In this document: positions 1-8,142 of the stretch, one piece after another | Numbering within the stretch: position 1 is the first letter of the stretch | Layout: each line of letters starts with the position of its first letter | Assembly: GCA_009773805.1 (NCBI GenBank) | Contig: WTXA01000002.1 | Coordinates: 496,001-560,000, forward strand | Reading direction: 5' to 3' | Length of the DNA: 64,000 nucleotides | Origin: Fusobacteriota bacterium | Lineage (GTDB): Bacteria; Bacillota; TC1 | The notes under the pieces: generated by a model | Seen by the model: the letters and a program-made list of their open reading frames with translations, nothing else | The model's database searches: none | Told to the model about the DNA's origin: nothing | Position numbers and translations under genes: made by a program

Positions 1-458
1 CGATAGAGGATAAGAGATGGCAAAATACAACATTCAATATCAAAGATGTTAGGTCCGATATTGAAGGAATATACTCGAATATTCAAACCGGAGTAAAAAT
101 TATCAAAGACAAGAATTCAGAGTTCGAAACTACTCTTCTAGATGTGTTCTTCTCTACCAGGGATTTAGACATGGTATTGAGAAAAGAAGAAAGTCTTAAG
201 AAGGCAAAGGAAGCAATGCAGGAAGCAGAAAGACTAAAGGCTGAGAAAGTAAATACTCAACCAGTTTATGCGAAGCCGGTACATACAAAACCGGTAGAAC
301 CATTAAGAAATACTATTAGTGCTGAACCTATAGAAACAGTAAACACAGATGATGGCAGATGGTATAACTTCAGTCTTTTTATGACACAAGAAAATGTAAA
401 TGAACTTAAAGAATGGATAAAAGAAAACAAAATAGAAATAAGGAAATTGGGGGAATAG
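1..458 (+). CDS. DUF1351-like phage protein, 5' truncated by window edge
   Basis: The reading frame is open from position 3 to the stop at 456-458, and 144 (GTG) is only an internal codon. The visible C-terminal part starts with RWQNTTFNIKDVRSDIEG, followed by a long charged helix (KKAKEAMQEAERLKAEK), a proline-rich linker with three PV(Y/H/E) repeats, and a short C-terminal domain. The W-N-containing helical segment just before recT is what DUF1351 phage proteins look like. Function is unknown; position suggests a partner of RecT in phage recombination. The start and N-terminal half are off the window. Confidence 0.6.
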   Translation, partial: IEDKRWQNTTFNIKDVRSDIEGIYSNIQTGVKIIKDKNSEFETTLLDVFFSTRDLDMVLRKEESLKKAKEAMQEAERLKAEKVNTQPVYAKPVHTKPVEPLRNTISAEPIETVNTDDGRWYNFSLFMTQENVNELKEWIKENKIEIRKLGE

Positions 459-462
459 AAAA

Positions 463-1383
463 ATGGCAGTAACAAATAGTTTAGCAACAAAGAAACCAAC
501 AATCAGTGCATACCTTACCGAGGGAGCAATTAAAAATAGAATCAATCAAATGATTGGAGCGAAAGAAGGACAAAGGTTCATTGCTTCAGTAGTATCAGCT
601 GTAACAACAAACCCTTCTCTTGCAGAATGCGACCAACAATCAATATTAAATGCAGCCTTTTTAGGTGAGAGTTTGAAACTAAGCCCAAGCCCACAACTAG
701 GCCAATACTACATGGTACCTTTCAATGATAATAAAAATGGCCGAAAAGTAGCACAATTCCAACTAGGTTATAAAGGATATATTCAACTAGCGATTAGGTC
801 TGGACAATATAAGAAATTGAATGTACTGGCAATCAAAGAAGGTGAATTAGTAAACTACGATCCTTTAAATGAAGAGATAGAAGTTAACCTAATGGATGAT
901 GAAGTCGCTAGAGAATCAGCTCCTACAATTGGCTACTATGCTATGTTTGAATATACAAATGGATTTAGAAAAACAATGTATTGGTCAAAGGCTAAAATGG
1001 AAGCTCATGCGATGAATTATAGCCAGGGATATAAAGCTAAAAAAGGGTATACATTCTGGGAAAAAGATTTTGATGGAATGGCATATAAAACAATGCTTAG
1101 ACAGCTGATCAGCAAGTGGGGAATTATGAGTATTGAAATGCAGGATGCCTACACTAAGGATATGGGAGTTATCCAACAAGATGGTGCGGTTGAGTACGTA
1201 GATAACGGTCCATTGACTGAAGAAAAAGCGGAAACTGTAATCGATGAGCAACCACAAGAAGGCAAAAAGGGGTCTAGTTTGAAAGCAAATAATAAAGCCG
1301 ATGAAGTACTTGGTGAAGTCGCTATAGAGCAGTCAGAGGAAGATATTGACCGAGTTTTTGGAGCATTCCCAAATGAAGCTTAA
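463..1383 (+). CDS. recT: RecT family single-strand annealing protein
   Basis: 306 aa, typical RecT length. The core matches the family: FIASVVSAVTTNPSLAECDQQSIL, then LGQYYMVPFNDNK and AQFQLGYKGYIQLAIRSGQYK, then FWEKDFDGMAYKTMLRQLISKWG. The C-terminal 60 residues are acidic and disordered, as usual. RecT anneals complementary single strands during phage recombination and normally works with an exonuclease; no RecE/YqaJ-type exonuclease is visible here. ATG follows gggggaatagaaaa, a good ribosome site. The stop overlaps the next gene by 11 bases, so the two are co-translated. Confidence 0.93.
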   Translation: MAVTNSLATKKPTISAYLTEGAIKNRINQMIGAKEGQRFIASVVSAVTTNPSLAECDQQSILNAAFLGESLKLSPSPQLGQYYMVPFNDNKNGRKVAQFQLGYKGYIQLAIRSGQYKKLNVLAIKEGELVNYDPLNEEIEVNLMDDEVARESAPTIGYYAMFEYTNGFRKTMYWSKAKMEAHAMNYSQGYKAKKGYTFWEKDFDGMAYKTMLRQLISKWGIMSIEMQDAYTKDMGVIQQDGAVEYVDNGPLTEEKAETVIDEQPQEGKKGSSLKANNKADEVLGEVAIEQSEEDIDRVFGAFPNEA

Positions 1384-1744
1384 GGTGACAGAATCTCAAA
1401 TTCAAATAATGATATTTGACTGGGCATCAATGATGATAAATAAATATCCGGAACTTAAACTAATGCATCATATACCAAATGGAACTTATAAAAGTATAAC
1501 TGGTGCAGTTAGAGCAAAGGCTGAAGGATTAAAGAGTGGAGTGCCTGACATATGTTTACCAGTACCTAAAAGTGGCTTTCATGGACTATACATAGAGTTA
1601 AAGGCAAGTAAGAAAAACAAGCCATCTGAAAATCAAGAATGGTGGCTTGAGAAACTTAAAGACCAGGGTTACAAAGCAGAGGTAGCATATGGGTTTGACG
1701 AAGCAATTAATACTATAAAGAGCTACTTAGAATTAAATAAATAA
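1373..1744 (+). CDS. VRR-NUC domain nuclease
   Basis: About 123 aa. Motifs: HHIPNGTYKSITGA, then LKSGVPDICLPVPKSGFHGLYIELKASKKNKPSENQ, the PD...(E)xK arrangement (D of VPD, E of IELK, K) of small stand-alone VRR-NUC proteins in phages. It probably cuts branched or recombination intermediate DNA. I chose ATG 1373 over the upstream 1346 because GGAG lies about 10 bases before it and the extra N-terminal residues read in the recT tail. Sits between recT and the replication genes, the usual phage place. Confidence 0.85.
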   Translation: MKLKVTESQIQIMIFDWASMMINKYPELKLMHHIPNGTYKSITGAVRAKAEGLKSGVPDICLPVPKSGFHGLYIELKASKKNKPSENQEWWLEKLKDQGYKAEVAYGFDEAINTIKSYLELNK

Positions 1745-1770
1745 TAACTATCATTCAAATAAATAAACAA

Positions 1771-1821
1771 TGGGAGCTGGAACAAGGATAATCACCTCAA
1801 TGAAATTCTCTACAGCTCCCA
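1771..1821 (+). repeat. 9-bp inverted repeat in leader of HTH gene
   Basis: TGGGAGCTG at 1771-1779 is matched by CAGCTCCCA at 1813-1821, separated by 33 bases, immediately before the AAGGAG ribosome site of the next gene. It could fold as an RNA hairpin or serve as an operator. There is no T-run, so it is not a plain terminator. Confidence 0.55.
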
Positions 1822-1835
1822 GGAAGGAGTTAATC

Positions 1836-2219
1836 ATGAAAGACATTTATTCCAATAAAATAGAACAAATACCAGAAAGTAAATATAGAGATTTATTAAT
1901 AATTTTATCTAATAGGAGATCATCGGATAGTGCAATAAGTAGGAGAGAATTAGCTTACAGAATGAATATGAGTGATAGAGAAGTTAGAGAGTTGATTACC
2001 AGGGCAAGAAAGAGTAGATTTCCAATTATTATTAATCATAATGAAGGCGGATACTATTTGAGTAATGATATTAACGAAATTCAAGAATTCAGAAGTAGAG
2101 AGTTGCATTCTAGAATTAATGACTTGAAAGCAACAGATGATGGAATGGTAGAAGCTATTGAATTTCTAAAAGAATTTTCACCTGATCAGATAACTATTGA
2201 TGAGGTGGTGAGAAGATGA
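1836..2219 (+). CDS. Phage helix-turn-helix protein
   Basis: About 127 aa from ATG 1836, chosen because AAGGAG lies 8 bases upstream; the longer frame from 1770 reads through the inverted repeat. Residues about 30-75 look like a winged helix: SRRELAYRMNMSDREVRELITRARKSRFPIIINHNEGGYYLS, which is an HTH followed by a wing (GGYYL). The rest is a helical tail. Probably a DNA-binding phage regulator or replication accessory protein. Stop and next start overlap by 4 bases (ATGA). Confidence 0.6.
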   Translation: MKDIYSNKIEQIPESKYRDLLIILSNRRSSDSAISRRELAYRMNMSDREVRELITRARKSRFPIIINHNEGGYYLSNDINEIQEFRSRELHSRINDLKATDDGMVEAIEFLKEFSPDQITIDEVVRR

Positions 2220-2437
2220 AAACATGCAGGAGATGTGAATATATTGAAAGATATTATGTGGGTTCTGAAAATTGTGAAAGTGTTAGACATGTAGGGTTTA
2301 TGTGTTGCCTGCATAATATCAATATAAGTAATTACCAGATAAATAGATATGGTTGTAAAGACTGGGAAGAAAACAGAAGTCGAATTAGTGCAGAAGCCTT
2401 AATTAAACATAAGATTGAATTCAAAGAGGTAAAATAA
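2216..2437 (+). CDS. Small cysteine-rich phage protein
   Basis: 73 aa. Cysteines: CRRCEY at the N-terminus, NCES, FMCCLH in the middle and GCKDW near residue 48, suggesting a zinc-binding fold of the type found in early regions of Firmicutes phages. ATGA overlap upstream and TAATG overlap downstream tie it to both neighbours. No function can be assigned. Confidence 0.6.
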   Translation: MKTCRRCEYIERYYVGSENCESVRHVGFMCCLHNINISNYQINRYGCKDWEENRSRISAEALIKHKIEFKEVK

Positions 2438-3207
2438 TGGATGAAGAAATTGTAAAAGGTGGCTGGATAAAAATATTCAGAACTATGCTTGAATGGGAAT
2501 GGTATGACGATATAAATGTCAAAATTGTATTCCTACATTTATTATTAAAAGCTAACTTTGAAGATAAAAAATGGAAGGGAATCAATATTAAAAGGGGTGA
2601 TTTGATAACCAGTTATGGAAATTTAGCTGATGAATTAGGTCTTACATCGATGCAAGTTAGAACAGCAATTCAGAAACTAAAATCAACAAACGAAATAACA
2701 ACCAAGACAACAAACAAATATACACTTATAACCCTTTTAAAATATAGCAATTATCAAGATTTTCAAATTGATAATAACAAGCAAGATAACAGACAGAATA
2801 ACTTTTCCGATAACAATCAAATAACAAACGAACAACAAACAAATAACAATCAAATAACAACAACTAAAGAATATAAGAATATAAGAAATAAAGAATTAAA
2901 GAAAGCAGCTATGGCCGAAGCTCAAAAAAATATCATTGAAGTTGTTGAACAAGAATTACCAGCACTTTCTGATATCGATAAAATAAAAATGCAAAATGAT
3001 ATCAAAATATTTTTAAATGATATTCCTGAAGACATGATCATAAAGGCTATCAGAGAAGGTGGTCAATATAAAGCCAAATCTTGGAATTATATTAAAGCTA
3101 TTTTAAACCGATGTATTCAGGATGGTGTTAAAGGGAAATTGGAATTTGAAAATAATAAATCAAAGAATTCTAAAACCGGTAAATACGATGATGTCTATAA
3201 AAATTAA
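2437..3207 (+). CDS. Phage replisome organizer, DnaD-like
   Basis: 256 aa. N-terminal winged-helix region: GGWIKIFRTMLEWEWY, NVKIVFLHLLLKANF, INIKRGDLITSYGNLADELGLTSMQVRTAIQKL, the standard start of phage replication initiators. A low-complexity N/Q-rich linker (about residues 108-145) follows, then a C-terminal DnaD-type helical domain ending SWNYIKAILNRCIQDGV. It should bind the phage origin and recruit helicase. No DnaC/DnaI-type loader is seen next to it. The linker is rich in AAC/CAA codons. Confidence 0.8.
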   Translation: MDEEIVKGGWIKIFRTMLEWEWYDDINVKIVFLHLLLKANFEDKKWKGINIKRGDLITSYGNLADELGLTSMQVRTAIQKLKSTNEITTKTTNKYTLITLLKYSNYQDFQIDNNKQDNRQNNFSDNNQITNEQQTNNNQITTTKEYKNIRNKELKKAAMAEAQKNIIEVVEQELPALSDIDKIKMQNDIKIFLNDIPEDMIIKAIREGGQYKAKSWNYIKAILNRCIQDGVKGKLEFENNKSKNSKTGKYDDVYKN

Positions 3208-3255
3208 TTTTAAAACTAGGTTATAAAAGGTTATATCTGAAAGGGAGTAAAGCGG

Positions 3256-3462
3256 ATGGAAAAATATATAAAAATAATTGGTGCTTTGATAATAGTTATG
3301 ACAATCGTAGCCACTACTTGGTTTATTAAAGACTTATTTATTATTAAGGCTAATAGAATTAAACATAAAGACTGGACAGAGTGCAGCTGTTGCGGTGGAT
3401 CAGTAGGAGAGAGTGGGAAGTATTGTAAGCATTGTGGAGCCAAGTTTGTGGAGGCGAAGTAA
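3256..3462 (+). CDS. Small membrane protein with C-terminal zinc ribbon
   Basis: 68 aa. One N-terminal membrane segment (IKIIGALIIVMTIVATTWFI) is followed by CSCCGG...YCKHCG, a four-cysteine zinc-ribbon. AGGGAG lies before the ATG. Its stop overlaps the next start in TAATG. Function unknown. Confidence 0.6.
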   Translation: MEKYIKIIGALIIVMTIVATTWFIKDLFIIKANRIKHKDWTECSCCGGSVGESGKYCKHCGAKFVEAK

Positions 3463-3614
3463 TGAAATATTTAAGTTGTTTATTAGGAACAGACCTTAAT
3501 GAAAATTTTTACACAAAGCCTGAGAATATAGGTGAAAATGGAACAGACCCCAAAATTATTGGAATAATGGATAGAGTTCTTATGAAATATGTTTGGGGGG
3601 TGCAAGATGAGTAA
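3462..3614 (+). CDS. Small phage protein of unknown function
   Basis: About 50 aa from ATG 3462, chosen because it overlaps the previous stop and has GAGGCG upstream. Sequence begins MKYLSCLLGTDLNENFYT. I do not recognise it. It overlaps the next gene by 8 bases, which supports it being translated. Confidence 0.45.
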   Translation: MKYLSCLLGTDLNENFYTKPENIGENGTDPKIIGIMDRVLMKYVWGVQDE

Positions 3615-3981
3615 AGAAGATAAGCTAACCTCAGAGCAGCTAGAAGATGTTTCAAAGGAATTACAAAGGCTATCTTCTAGTGCTGGAATTACAACAGAAG
3701 AAGCAATAATTAGAGCGGATGCATTAGGACAGTCAATTGATAAATATTATAAAGACCACCCAGAAGAGTATCAGGCGTTGTTAAGAAGAATACCTAGTCT
3801 TAATAGAGATATGGAGATTTTTATTGAAAGCATTAAGGATTTAGTAAATGTGATTATCGAATTGTTTAGACCTTTAATTGAAGTAATGATAAATAAACTG
3901 AATAAAGTGTTCAGTTACAAGAAAAACAAAAAGAATAATAAAAGGATTCACAGGATTAAAAGAAAATTAACTAGGAGGTAA
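3607..3981 (+). CDS. Hypothetical phage protein
   Basis: About 124 aa from ATG 3607 (GGGGGGTG lies 6 bases upstream). The N-terminal two thirds is a charged helical region, followed by a hydrophobic amphipathic stretch (DLVNVIIELFRPLIEVMI) and a very basic tail (KKNKKNNKRIHRIKRKLTRR). The basic tail could contact nucleic acid or membrane. No family recognised. Confidence 0.5.
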   Translation: MSKEDKLTSEQLEDVSKELQRLSSSAGITTEEAIIRADALGQSIDKYYKDHPEEYQALLRRIPSLNRDMEIFIESIKDLVNVIIELFRPLIEVMINKLNKVFSYKKNKKNNKRIHRIKRKLTRR

Positions 3982-3984
3982 AAA

Positions 3985-4440
3985 ATGAGCTTAGAACGAT
4001 ATCTGGACCATATTGAATGTATTAACAGTTTGATTAAAAGCAAAGAAGATCTTATTAAAAAATATGATTCTGACTTGGAGAATTGTACATCTCATTTATC
4101 CGATATGCCAAGAGCTGAATCAAGTAATAATGACAAGATGAACAGTCTGATAAATGAAAAACTAAAGATAAAAGATGAACTTACTGATAAAAGAATTGAA
4201 TTAGAAAATATCAAACATAAAATTGACAGTGCTATTAATGCTATTGATCATCCCTTATATCAGGATATATTGATTAAGATGTATTACGAGAAGAAGAGTT
4301 TCAAAGAGTTATGCAATATTTACAGTTTTGAGAAGTCTCAAATGAGTAAAAACATAGAATTGGCTAAAAAAGCATTTAATAGCGGAGTAAATCGGAGTAA
4401 AACGGAGCAAATCGGACTAAAACGGACTGTCAAGGTGTGA
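3985..4440 (+). CDS. DUF1492-like phage late transcription regulator
   Basis: 151 aa. Long N-terminal coiled coil (residues about 10-85), then a sigma-region-4-like HTH: HPLYQDILIKMYYEKKSFKELCNIYSFEKSQMSKNIELA. This layout and position, just before the packaging genes, fit the ArpU/RinA/DUF1492 group of late-gene regulators. The last 16 residues are encoded by five 10-bp repeats, so the gene's end doubles as a candidate binding site. Confidence 0.7.
   Translation: MSLERYLDHIECINSLIKSKEDLIKKYDSDLENCTSHLSDMPRAESSNNDKMNSLINEKLKIKDELTDKRIELENIKHKIDSAINAIDHPLYQDILIKMYYEKKSFKELCNIYSFEKSQMSKNIELAKKAFNSGVNRSKTEQIGLKRTVKV
4383..4432 (+). repeat. Five tandem 10-bp repeats (cggagtaaaa type)
   Basis: Consecutive 10-bp units from 4383: cggagtaaat, cggagtaaaa, cggagcaaat, cggactaaaa, cggactgtca. 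All begin CGGA and lie on one helical face. They sit inside the 3' end of the late-regulator gene. The period of one DNA turn suggests a protein-binding array (late regulator or packaging). Confidence 0.8.
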
Positions 4441-4511
4441 TATTATCATAATAGGAAGATTGAGCAATCATGATTACCTCCTTAGTATTATTTGAATAAA
4501 AGAAAAAGAAA

Positions 4512-4542
4512 AACAACTAGTGGATGGCTAGTTGTTTTTTTG
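4512..4542 (+). terminator. Rho-independent terminator after the late regulator
   Basis: Stem AACAACTAG / CTAGTTGTT with a 7-base loop, followed by seven T. It separates the early/regulatory operon from the accessory cassette. Confidence 0.9.
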
Positions 4543-4572
4543 TTTATAAACCTTACTTATTATAAATAATAT

Positions 4573-4581
4573 TGTTATAAT
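4573..4581 (+). promoter_or_regulatory. Extended -10 promoter of accessory cassette
   Basis: TGTTATAAT gives an extended -10 (TGnTATAAT) about 25 bases before the GGGGG ribosome site of the 4607 gene. No good -35 is present. Together with the terminator upstream it gives the cassette its own transcription. Confidence 0.55.
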
Positions 4582-4606
4582 ATAATTTATAATAAGGGGG
4601 TAAACT

Positions 4607-5446
4607 ATGGAAGTTACACCGAACAAATCAAAGACGTTGAAATTTTATGCATGTTTGATAGAAAATATTGAACTCTTAGTAAAAAAATCTAAACATTACA
4701 AAATACTTGATGATAAAGAAGTATTAAGGACAAATAAGAAAACGATAATGTTTAAATTAGATAGAAATGATGATGAGTATTTATGCTTTAGGCTTGGAGT
4801 TGCTAAAGACTATTGGAAACGTTATGCATTAAGAGACATTGAAACTCAAGAAATTAAAGAAAACCCTAAAAAGCTTCAGGAATCTGAAGAAATAGATTAT
4901 TATTTTTTAATTGATAAAAAGACAGGTGTTATTTTAAGAAGTGCAGATCACCAATTTAATAATGAAAATATATGTAAAACAATATGTCAATATTTTGACA
5001 TTAGTGGTATATTTGTAAAAAGCTGGTTAGATGGAAAGCAAATAAATGATTATAAAGCTACTAAGATGCAATTAACATTAGATGGTACAGATAATATGTT
5101 TGCAAAGAATTTATATAGTAGTGAATTAACTCATTTTGATTTTTTAGATCTTACTGAGACTGATTTTGGTGAGTTAAGACTAGAGTTAATTGACATTAAG
5201 AATAAGCATAGAAGTGATTTTAAAAAAATTTATGATCGTCATAAAAATTTTATTAAAAAAATTACTGTAACATATATTGATGATAAATATAGATCATATA
5301 CAGAAGATTTTGTAGAGAAAATATTTAATAAAAGCATTATTATAAATGTCGAAATTGATGATGATGGATTACCTGAAATTAATTTAGTTTATCAAAAATT
5401 ATTTGATGAGATGTACATAATAAATAATGAAGAAAGTGTGCAATAA
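4607..5446 (+). CDS. Hypothetical protein, accessory cassette gene 1
   Basis: 279 aa, soluble, no signal or membrane segment. It begins KSKTLKFYACLIENIELLVKK, has a middle part with YYFLIDKKTGVILRSADHQF, and ends in a charged helical region. The 'KFY...' opening followed by a 'fl-d-k-tgvi' strand loosely recalls DUF6731-type prophage proteins, but I cannot confirm this. Coding is much richer in A+T than the flanking phage genes. Stop and next start overlap (TAATG), so gene 2 is translationally coupled. Probably a moron; a defence role is inference from position only. Confidence 0.6.
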   Translation: MEVTPNKSKTLKFYACLIENIELLVKKSKHYKILDDKEVLRTNKKTIMFKLDRNDDEYLCFRLGVAKDYWKRYALRDIETQEIKENPKKLQESEEIDYYFLIDKKTGVILRSADHQFNNENICKTICQYFDISGIFVKSWLDGKQINDYKATKMQLTLDGTDNMFAKNLYSSELTHFDFLDLTETDFGELRLELIDIKNKHRSDFKKIYDRHKNFIKKITVTYIDDKYRSYTEDFVEKIFNKSIIINVEIDDDGLPEINLVYQKLFDEMYIINNEESVQ

Positions 5447-5988
5447 TGAATATCAAAAAAAGTTTAAAACAATTCTACTTTATAGAGTTAAATTATTTTA
5501 GTTATATTATCGATTATTTAAAGATGAAAAAGCCTCTAATTATATTTTATGAAATGTTTCTAGGTCTACTTCTTGGAATATTGAATTATTTTTATTTTAA
5601 ATTAGAGATAGATGTATATGTAATTTTAACATTTATGACCATAATATTAGGAGCGACGATTACATCTATTTCAATAATAATTACAAATAAAAAATCAATT
5701 ATTGATTCATATTTGGGTGCATTTAAACTAACTGAAGGTTTTAAAGAAAAGGAAAATGAAGTTGAAAGAATAGAGATAATAAATAATTTATTTATTAATT
5801 CAATGAATAATTTCTATTATTTGACAATTATTGAAATTATAACAATAATAGTATCATTAATATCAGAATTTACTAATGAAAATCTTATTATTAATAGTAT
5901 TTTGATTTTTATGGTAGTCTATACTATTAAAATATTTTTAAATAGTGTGAATGTATTATTTTTATTTTCAAAAAGAACTGAAAAATAA
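5446..5988 (+). CDS. Four-helix membrane protein, accessory cassette gene 2
   Basis: 180 aa with four predicted membrane segments in two pairs: about residues 29-50 (PLIIFYEMFLGLLLGILNYF), 56-80 (VYVILTFMTIILGATITSIS), 120-140 (FYYLTIIEIITIIVSLIS) and 148-172. A charged loop of about 40 residues separates the pairs. No family recognised. It is coupled to gene 1 by a one-base overlap, suggesting a complex of soluble and membrane subunits. Confidence 0.6.
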   Translation: MNIKKSLKQFYFIELNYFSYIIDYLKMKKPLIIFYEMFLGLLLGILNYFYFKLEIDVYVILTFMTIILGATITSISIIITNKKSIIDSYLGAFKLTEGFKEKENEVERIEIINNLFINSMNNFYYLTIIEIITIIVSLISEFTNENLIINSILIFMVVYTIKIFLNSVNVLFLFSKRTEK

Positions 5989-6015
5989 TATGAAAATTGT
6001 TAGGAGAATGATTAC

Positions 6016-6549
6016 ATGGATATTTATGTTTGGCTAATTGGTCCAATAATTCAAATAATTATTGGAATTGCAGGATTTTTCTTTGCTACTCAAAATATAA
6101 AAAAACAACATGAACTTGATTTAATAAAGTATCGTAAAGATATATCCTTGAATAAAATGGAGGAAATACCAGAAAAAATTACTGAGATAATTCAAAATTT
6201 ATATACTTATAGAGGTATACCTCCAGAGGGTAGATTATCATATATAAACAAACTTGAACCTATTGCTATAAAAATTATTGCATATGGATCATTAAAAGCT
6301 AATAAAATTTATTCTCATATACGTAAATGCCAATGTGAAAAGGATGAAGATTATTTTTACAAAAATTTATCATGTTTTATATTATTGTATTGCCAAATCA
6401 GATATGATTTATCAGGAGAAGAATTCAACCCAAAACTTGCTGGAGATGTTAATTTCAGAGAAGTTGGATTTAATACAGATACATATAAAAAAACAAGTAA
6501 TAAAATTGTCGATGAACTTAAATTAGATAAATATTTTAAAATTAAATAA
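6016..6549 (+). CDS. Membrane-anchored hypothetical protein, accessory cassette gene 3
   Basis: 177 aa. One N-terminal membrane segment (VWLIGPIIQIIIGIAGFFFA) followed by a basic stretch and a cytoplasmic helical domain with cysteines CQCE and SCFILLYCQ. This single-anchor plus helical domain plan is common among small phage and defence-island proteins. AGGAG precedes the ATG; 27 bases separate it from gene 2 and a terminator follows. Very A+T-rich. Confidence 0.55.
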   Translation: MDIYVWLIGPIIQIIIGIAGFFFATQNIKKQHELDLIKYRKDISLNKMEEIPEKITEIIQNLYTYRGIPPEGRLSYINKLEPIAIKIIAYGSLKANKIYSHIRKCQCEKDEDYFYKNLSCFILLYCQIRYDLSGEEFNPKLAGDVNFREVGFNTDTYKKTSNKIVDELKLDKYFKIK

Positions 6550-6569
6550 ATTAATATCAGCTTTTACGA

Positions 6570-6593
6570 AGCAACCTCAGGGTTGCTTTTTTA
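6570..6593 (+). terminator. Rho-independent terminator closing the accessory cassette
   Basis: AGCAACC / GGTTGCT stem with a TCAG loop followed by T5-T6. Confidence 0.9.
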
Positions 6594-6621
6594 ATGCAAA
6601 AAAAACAAGAAAGGATAATAA

Positions 6622-7776
6622 ATGTTAATAGAAAAAATAAACATCGAAGAATTAAAAGAGTACGAAAATAATGCCAAAGAACATCCAGAGGAACAGATAA
6701 ATCAAATAATAGAATCTATCAAGATGTTTGGGTTTAATGATCCAATAGCGATAGATGAAAATAACATGATTATTGAAGGTCATGGAAGGCTGTATGCTCT
6801 TCAGAAACTAGGATATGAACAAGTTGATTGTATTAGACTTAGTCATTTAAGCAAGAAAGAAAAGAAAGCCTATATTCTGGCACATAATAAGCTGACCATG
6901 AATACAGGTTTTGATATAGAGAAACTTAACTTAGAATTAGATTCAATCGATGATATAGATATGAGTTTATTTGGTTTTGAATTATTTGAACCAGAAGCAG
7001 AAGTGATTGAAGATGACTATGAAGTTGTTTTACCTGAAGAACCGAAAGCTAAACTAGGGGAAGTGTACGAACTAGGAAAGCACAGGTTAATGTGTGGTGA
7101 TAGCACCAAGATTGAAGATGTTAATAAATTGATGAATGGTGAAGAAGCTAACATGTTACTAACAGACCCTCCATATAATGTGGATTACCAGGGAAAGACA
7201 AAAGATGCACTCAAAATTATAAATGATAAGATGCCTGATGATAAATTCAGGCTCTTTTTATTTGATGCCTTCAAGTGTGCTAATGAAGTTATGAAAGAAG
7301 GAGCAGTATTCTACATATGGCATGCTGATTCAGAAGGCTATAATTTTAGAGGTGCTTGTTGTGATACAGGTTGGAAAATAAGACAGTGTTTAATCTGGAA
7401 TAAGAATTCTTTGATTCTAGGCAGACAAGATTATCACTGGAAGCATGAACCTTGCTTGTATGGATGGAAAGAAGGAGCAGGGCATATATGGGCCGGGGAC
7501 AGGAAACAAACAACTGTCCTTGATTTTGATAAGCCTACAGTCAATGCTGAACATCCAACAATGAAACCTGTAGCTTTATTTGATTATCAGATTAAGAACA
7601 ACACTAAAAAGAATGATAAAGTACTAGACCTTTTTGCAGGTAGTGGTACTACTATAATTGCATGTGAGCAAAACGATAGAATTGGTTATTGCATGGAACT
7701 AGATCCTAAATATGTCGATGTGATAATCGATAGATGGGAAAAACTTTCAGGAGGTAAAGCTATTAAAATTTCATAA
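6622..7776 (+). CDS. ParB-like domain fused to DNA methyltransferase
   Basis: 384 aa. Residues 1-115 are a ParB/Srx-type domain (NIEELKEYENNAKEHPEEQI, then IIEGHGRLYALQKLGY). Residues 150-384 are an amino-methyltransferase: catalytic TDPPYNVDYQG comes before the SAM motif DLFAGSGTTIIACE near residue 340, which is the beta order. It should methylate adenine N6 or cytosine N4 in phage DNA, probably as protection from host restriction. Common just upstream of terminase in Firmicutes phages. Confidence 0.9.
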   Translation: MLIEKINIEELKEYENNAKEHPEEQINQIIESIKMFGFNDPIAIDENNMIIEGHGRLYALQKLGYEQVDCIRLSHLSKKEKKAYILAHNKLTMNTGFDIEKLNLELDSIDDIDMSLFGFELFEPEAEVIEDDYEVVLPEEPKAKLGEVYELGKHRLMCGDSTKIEDVNKLMNGEEANMLLTDPPYNVDYQGKTKDALKIINDKMPDDKFRLFLFDAFKCANEVMKEGAVFYIWHADSEGYNFRGACCDTGWKIRQCLIWNKNSLILGRQDYHWKHEPCLYGWKEGAGHIWAGDRKQTTVLDFDKPTVNAEHPTMKPVALFDYQIKNNTKKNDKVLDLFAGSGTTIIACEQNDRIGYCMELDPKYVDVIIDRWEKLSGGKAIKIS

Positions 7777-7794
7777 AAGTTAGGAGGTGATATT

Positions 7795-8124
7795 TTGGCA
7801 AGGCCTCTGAAACATATTGATAAACGAGAGTTCGAGATACTCTGTGGGTTACAGTGTACCCAGGCAGAGATAGCGGACTTTTTTGATTGCGATGTAGACA
7901 CTATACAAGCATGGTGTAAACGTGAATATAAATTGAGTTTTTCCGAAGTTTTTAGACAAAAAAGGGGGAAAGGGAAAATATCCCTAAGAAGGAAACAATG
8001 GAAACTGGCAGACACAAGCCCAGCTATGGCAATATTTCTTGGTAAACAAATATTAGATCAACGTGATAATTTCAGTATTGATATACAAGAAAATAAACTG
8101 GGTTGGTACAAGGATAATGATTAA
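7795..8124 (+). CDS. Small HTH protein upstream of terminase
   Basis: 109 aa, TTG start after GGAGGTGATATT. HTH in residues 12-45: EFEILCGLQCTQAEIADFFDCDVDTIQAWCKREY. The C-terminal part (SPAMAIFLGKQILDQRD) resembles small terminase-like proteins that precede terS. It may bind phage DNA in packaging or be a regulator. Confidence 0.65.
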   Translation: MARPLKHIDKREFEILCGLQCTQAEIADFFDCDVDTIQAWCKREYKLSFSEVFRQKRGKGKISLRRKQWKLADTSPAMAIFLGKQILDQRDNFSIDIQENKLGWYKDND

Positions 8125-8142
8125 AACGATGGAGGTGGTATT

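Noticed and set aside
985-1257. 90-aa minus-strand frame inside recT
   Set aside because: Shadow of a strongly supported gene; phage genes here all run on the + strand.
4607-5988. Kiwa-type defence pair (membrane protein plus soluble protein)
   Set aside because: Sizes and the four-helix partner are suggestive but gene order is reversed and I see no DUF4868 motif I can vouch for, so only a general accessory cassette is claimed.
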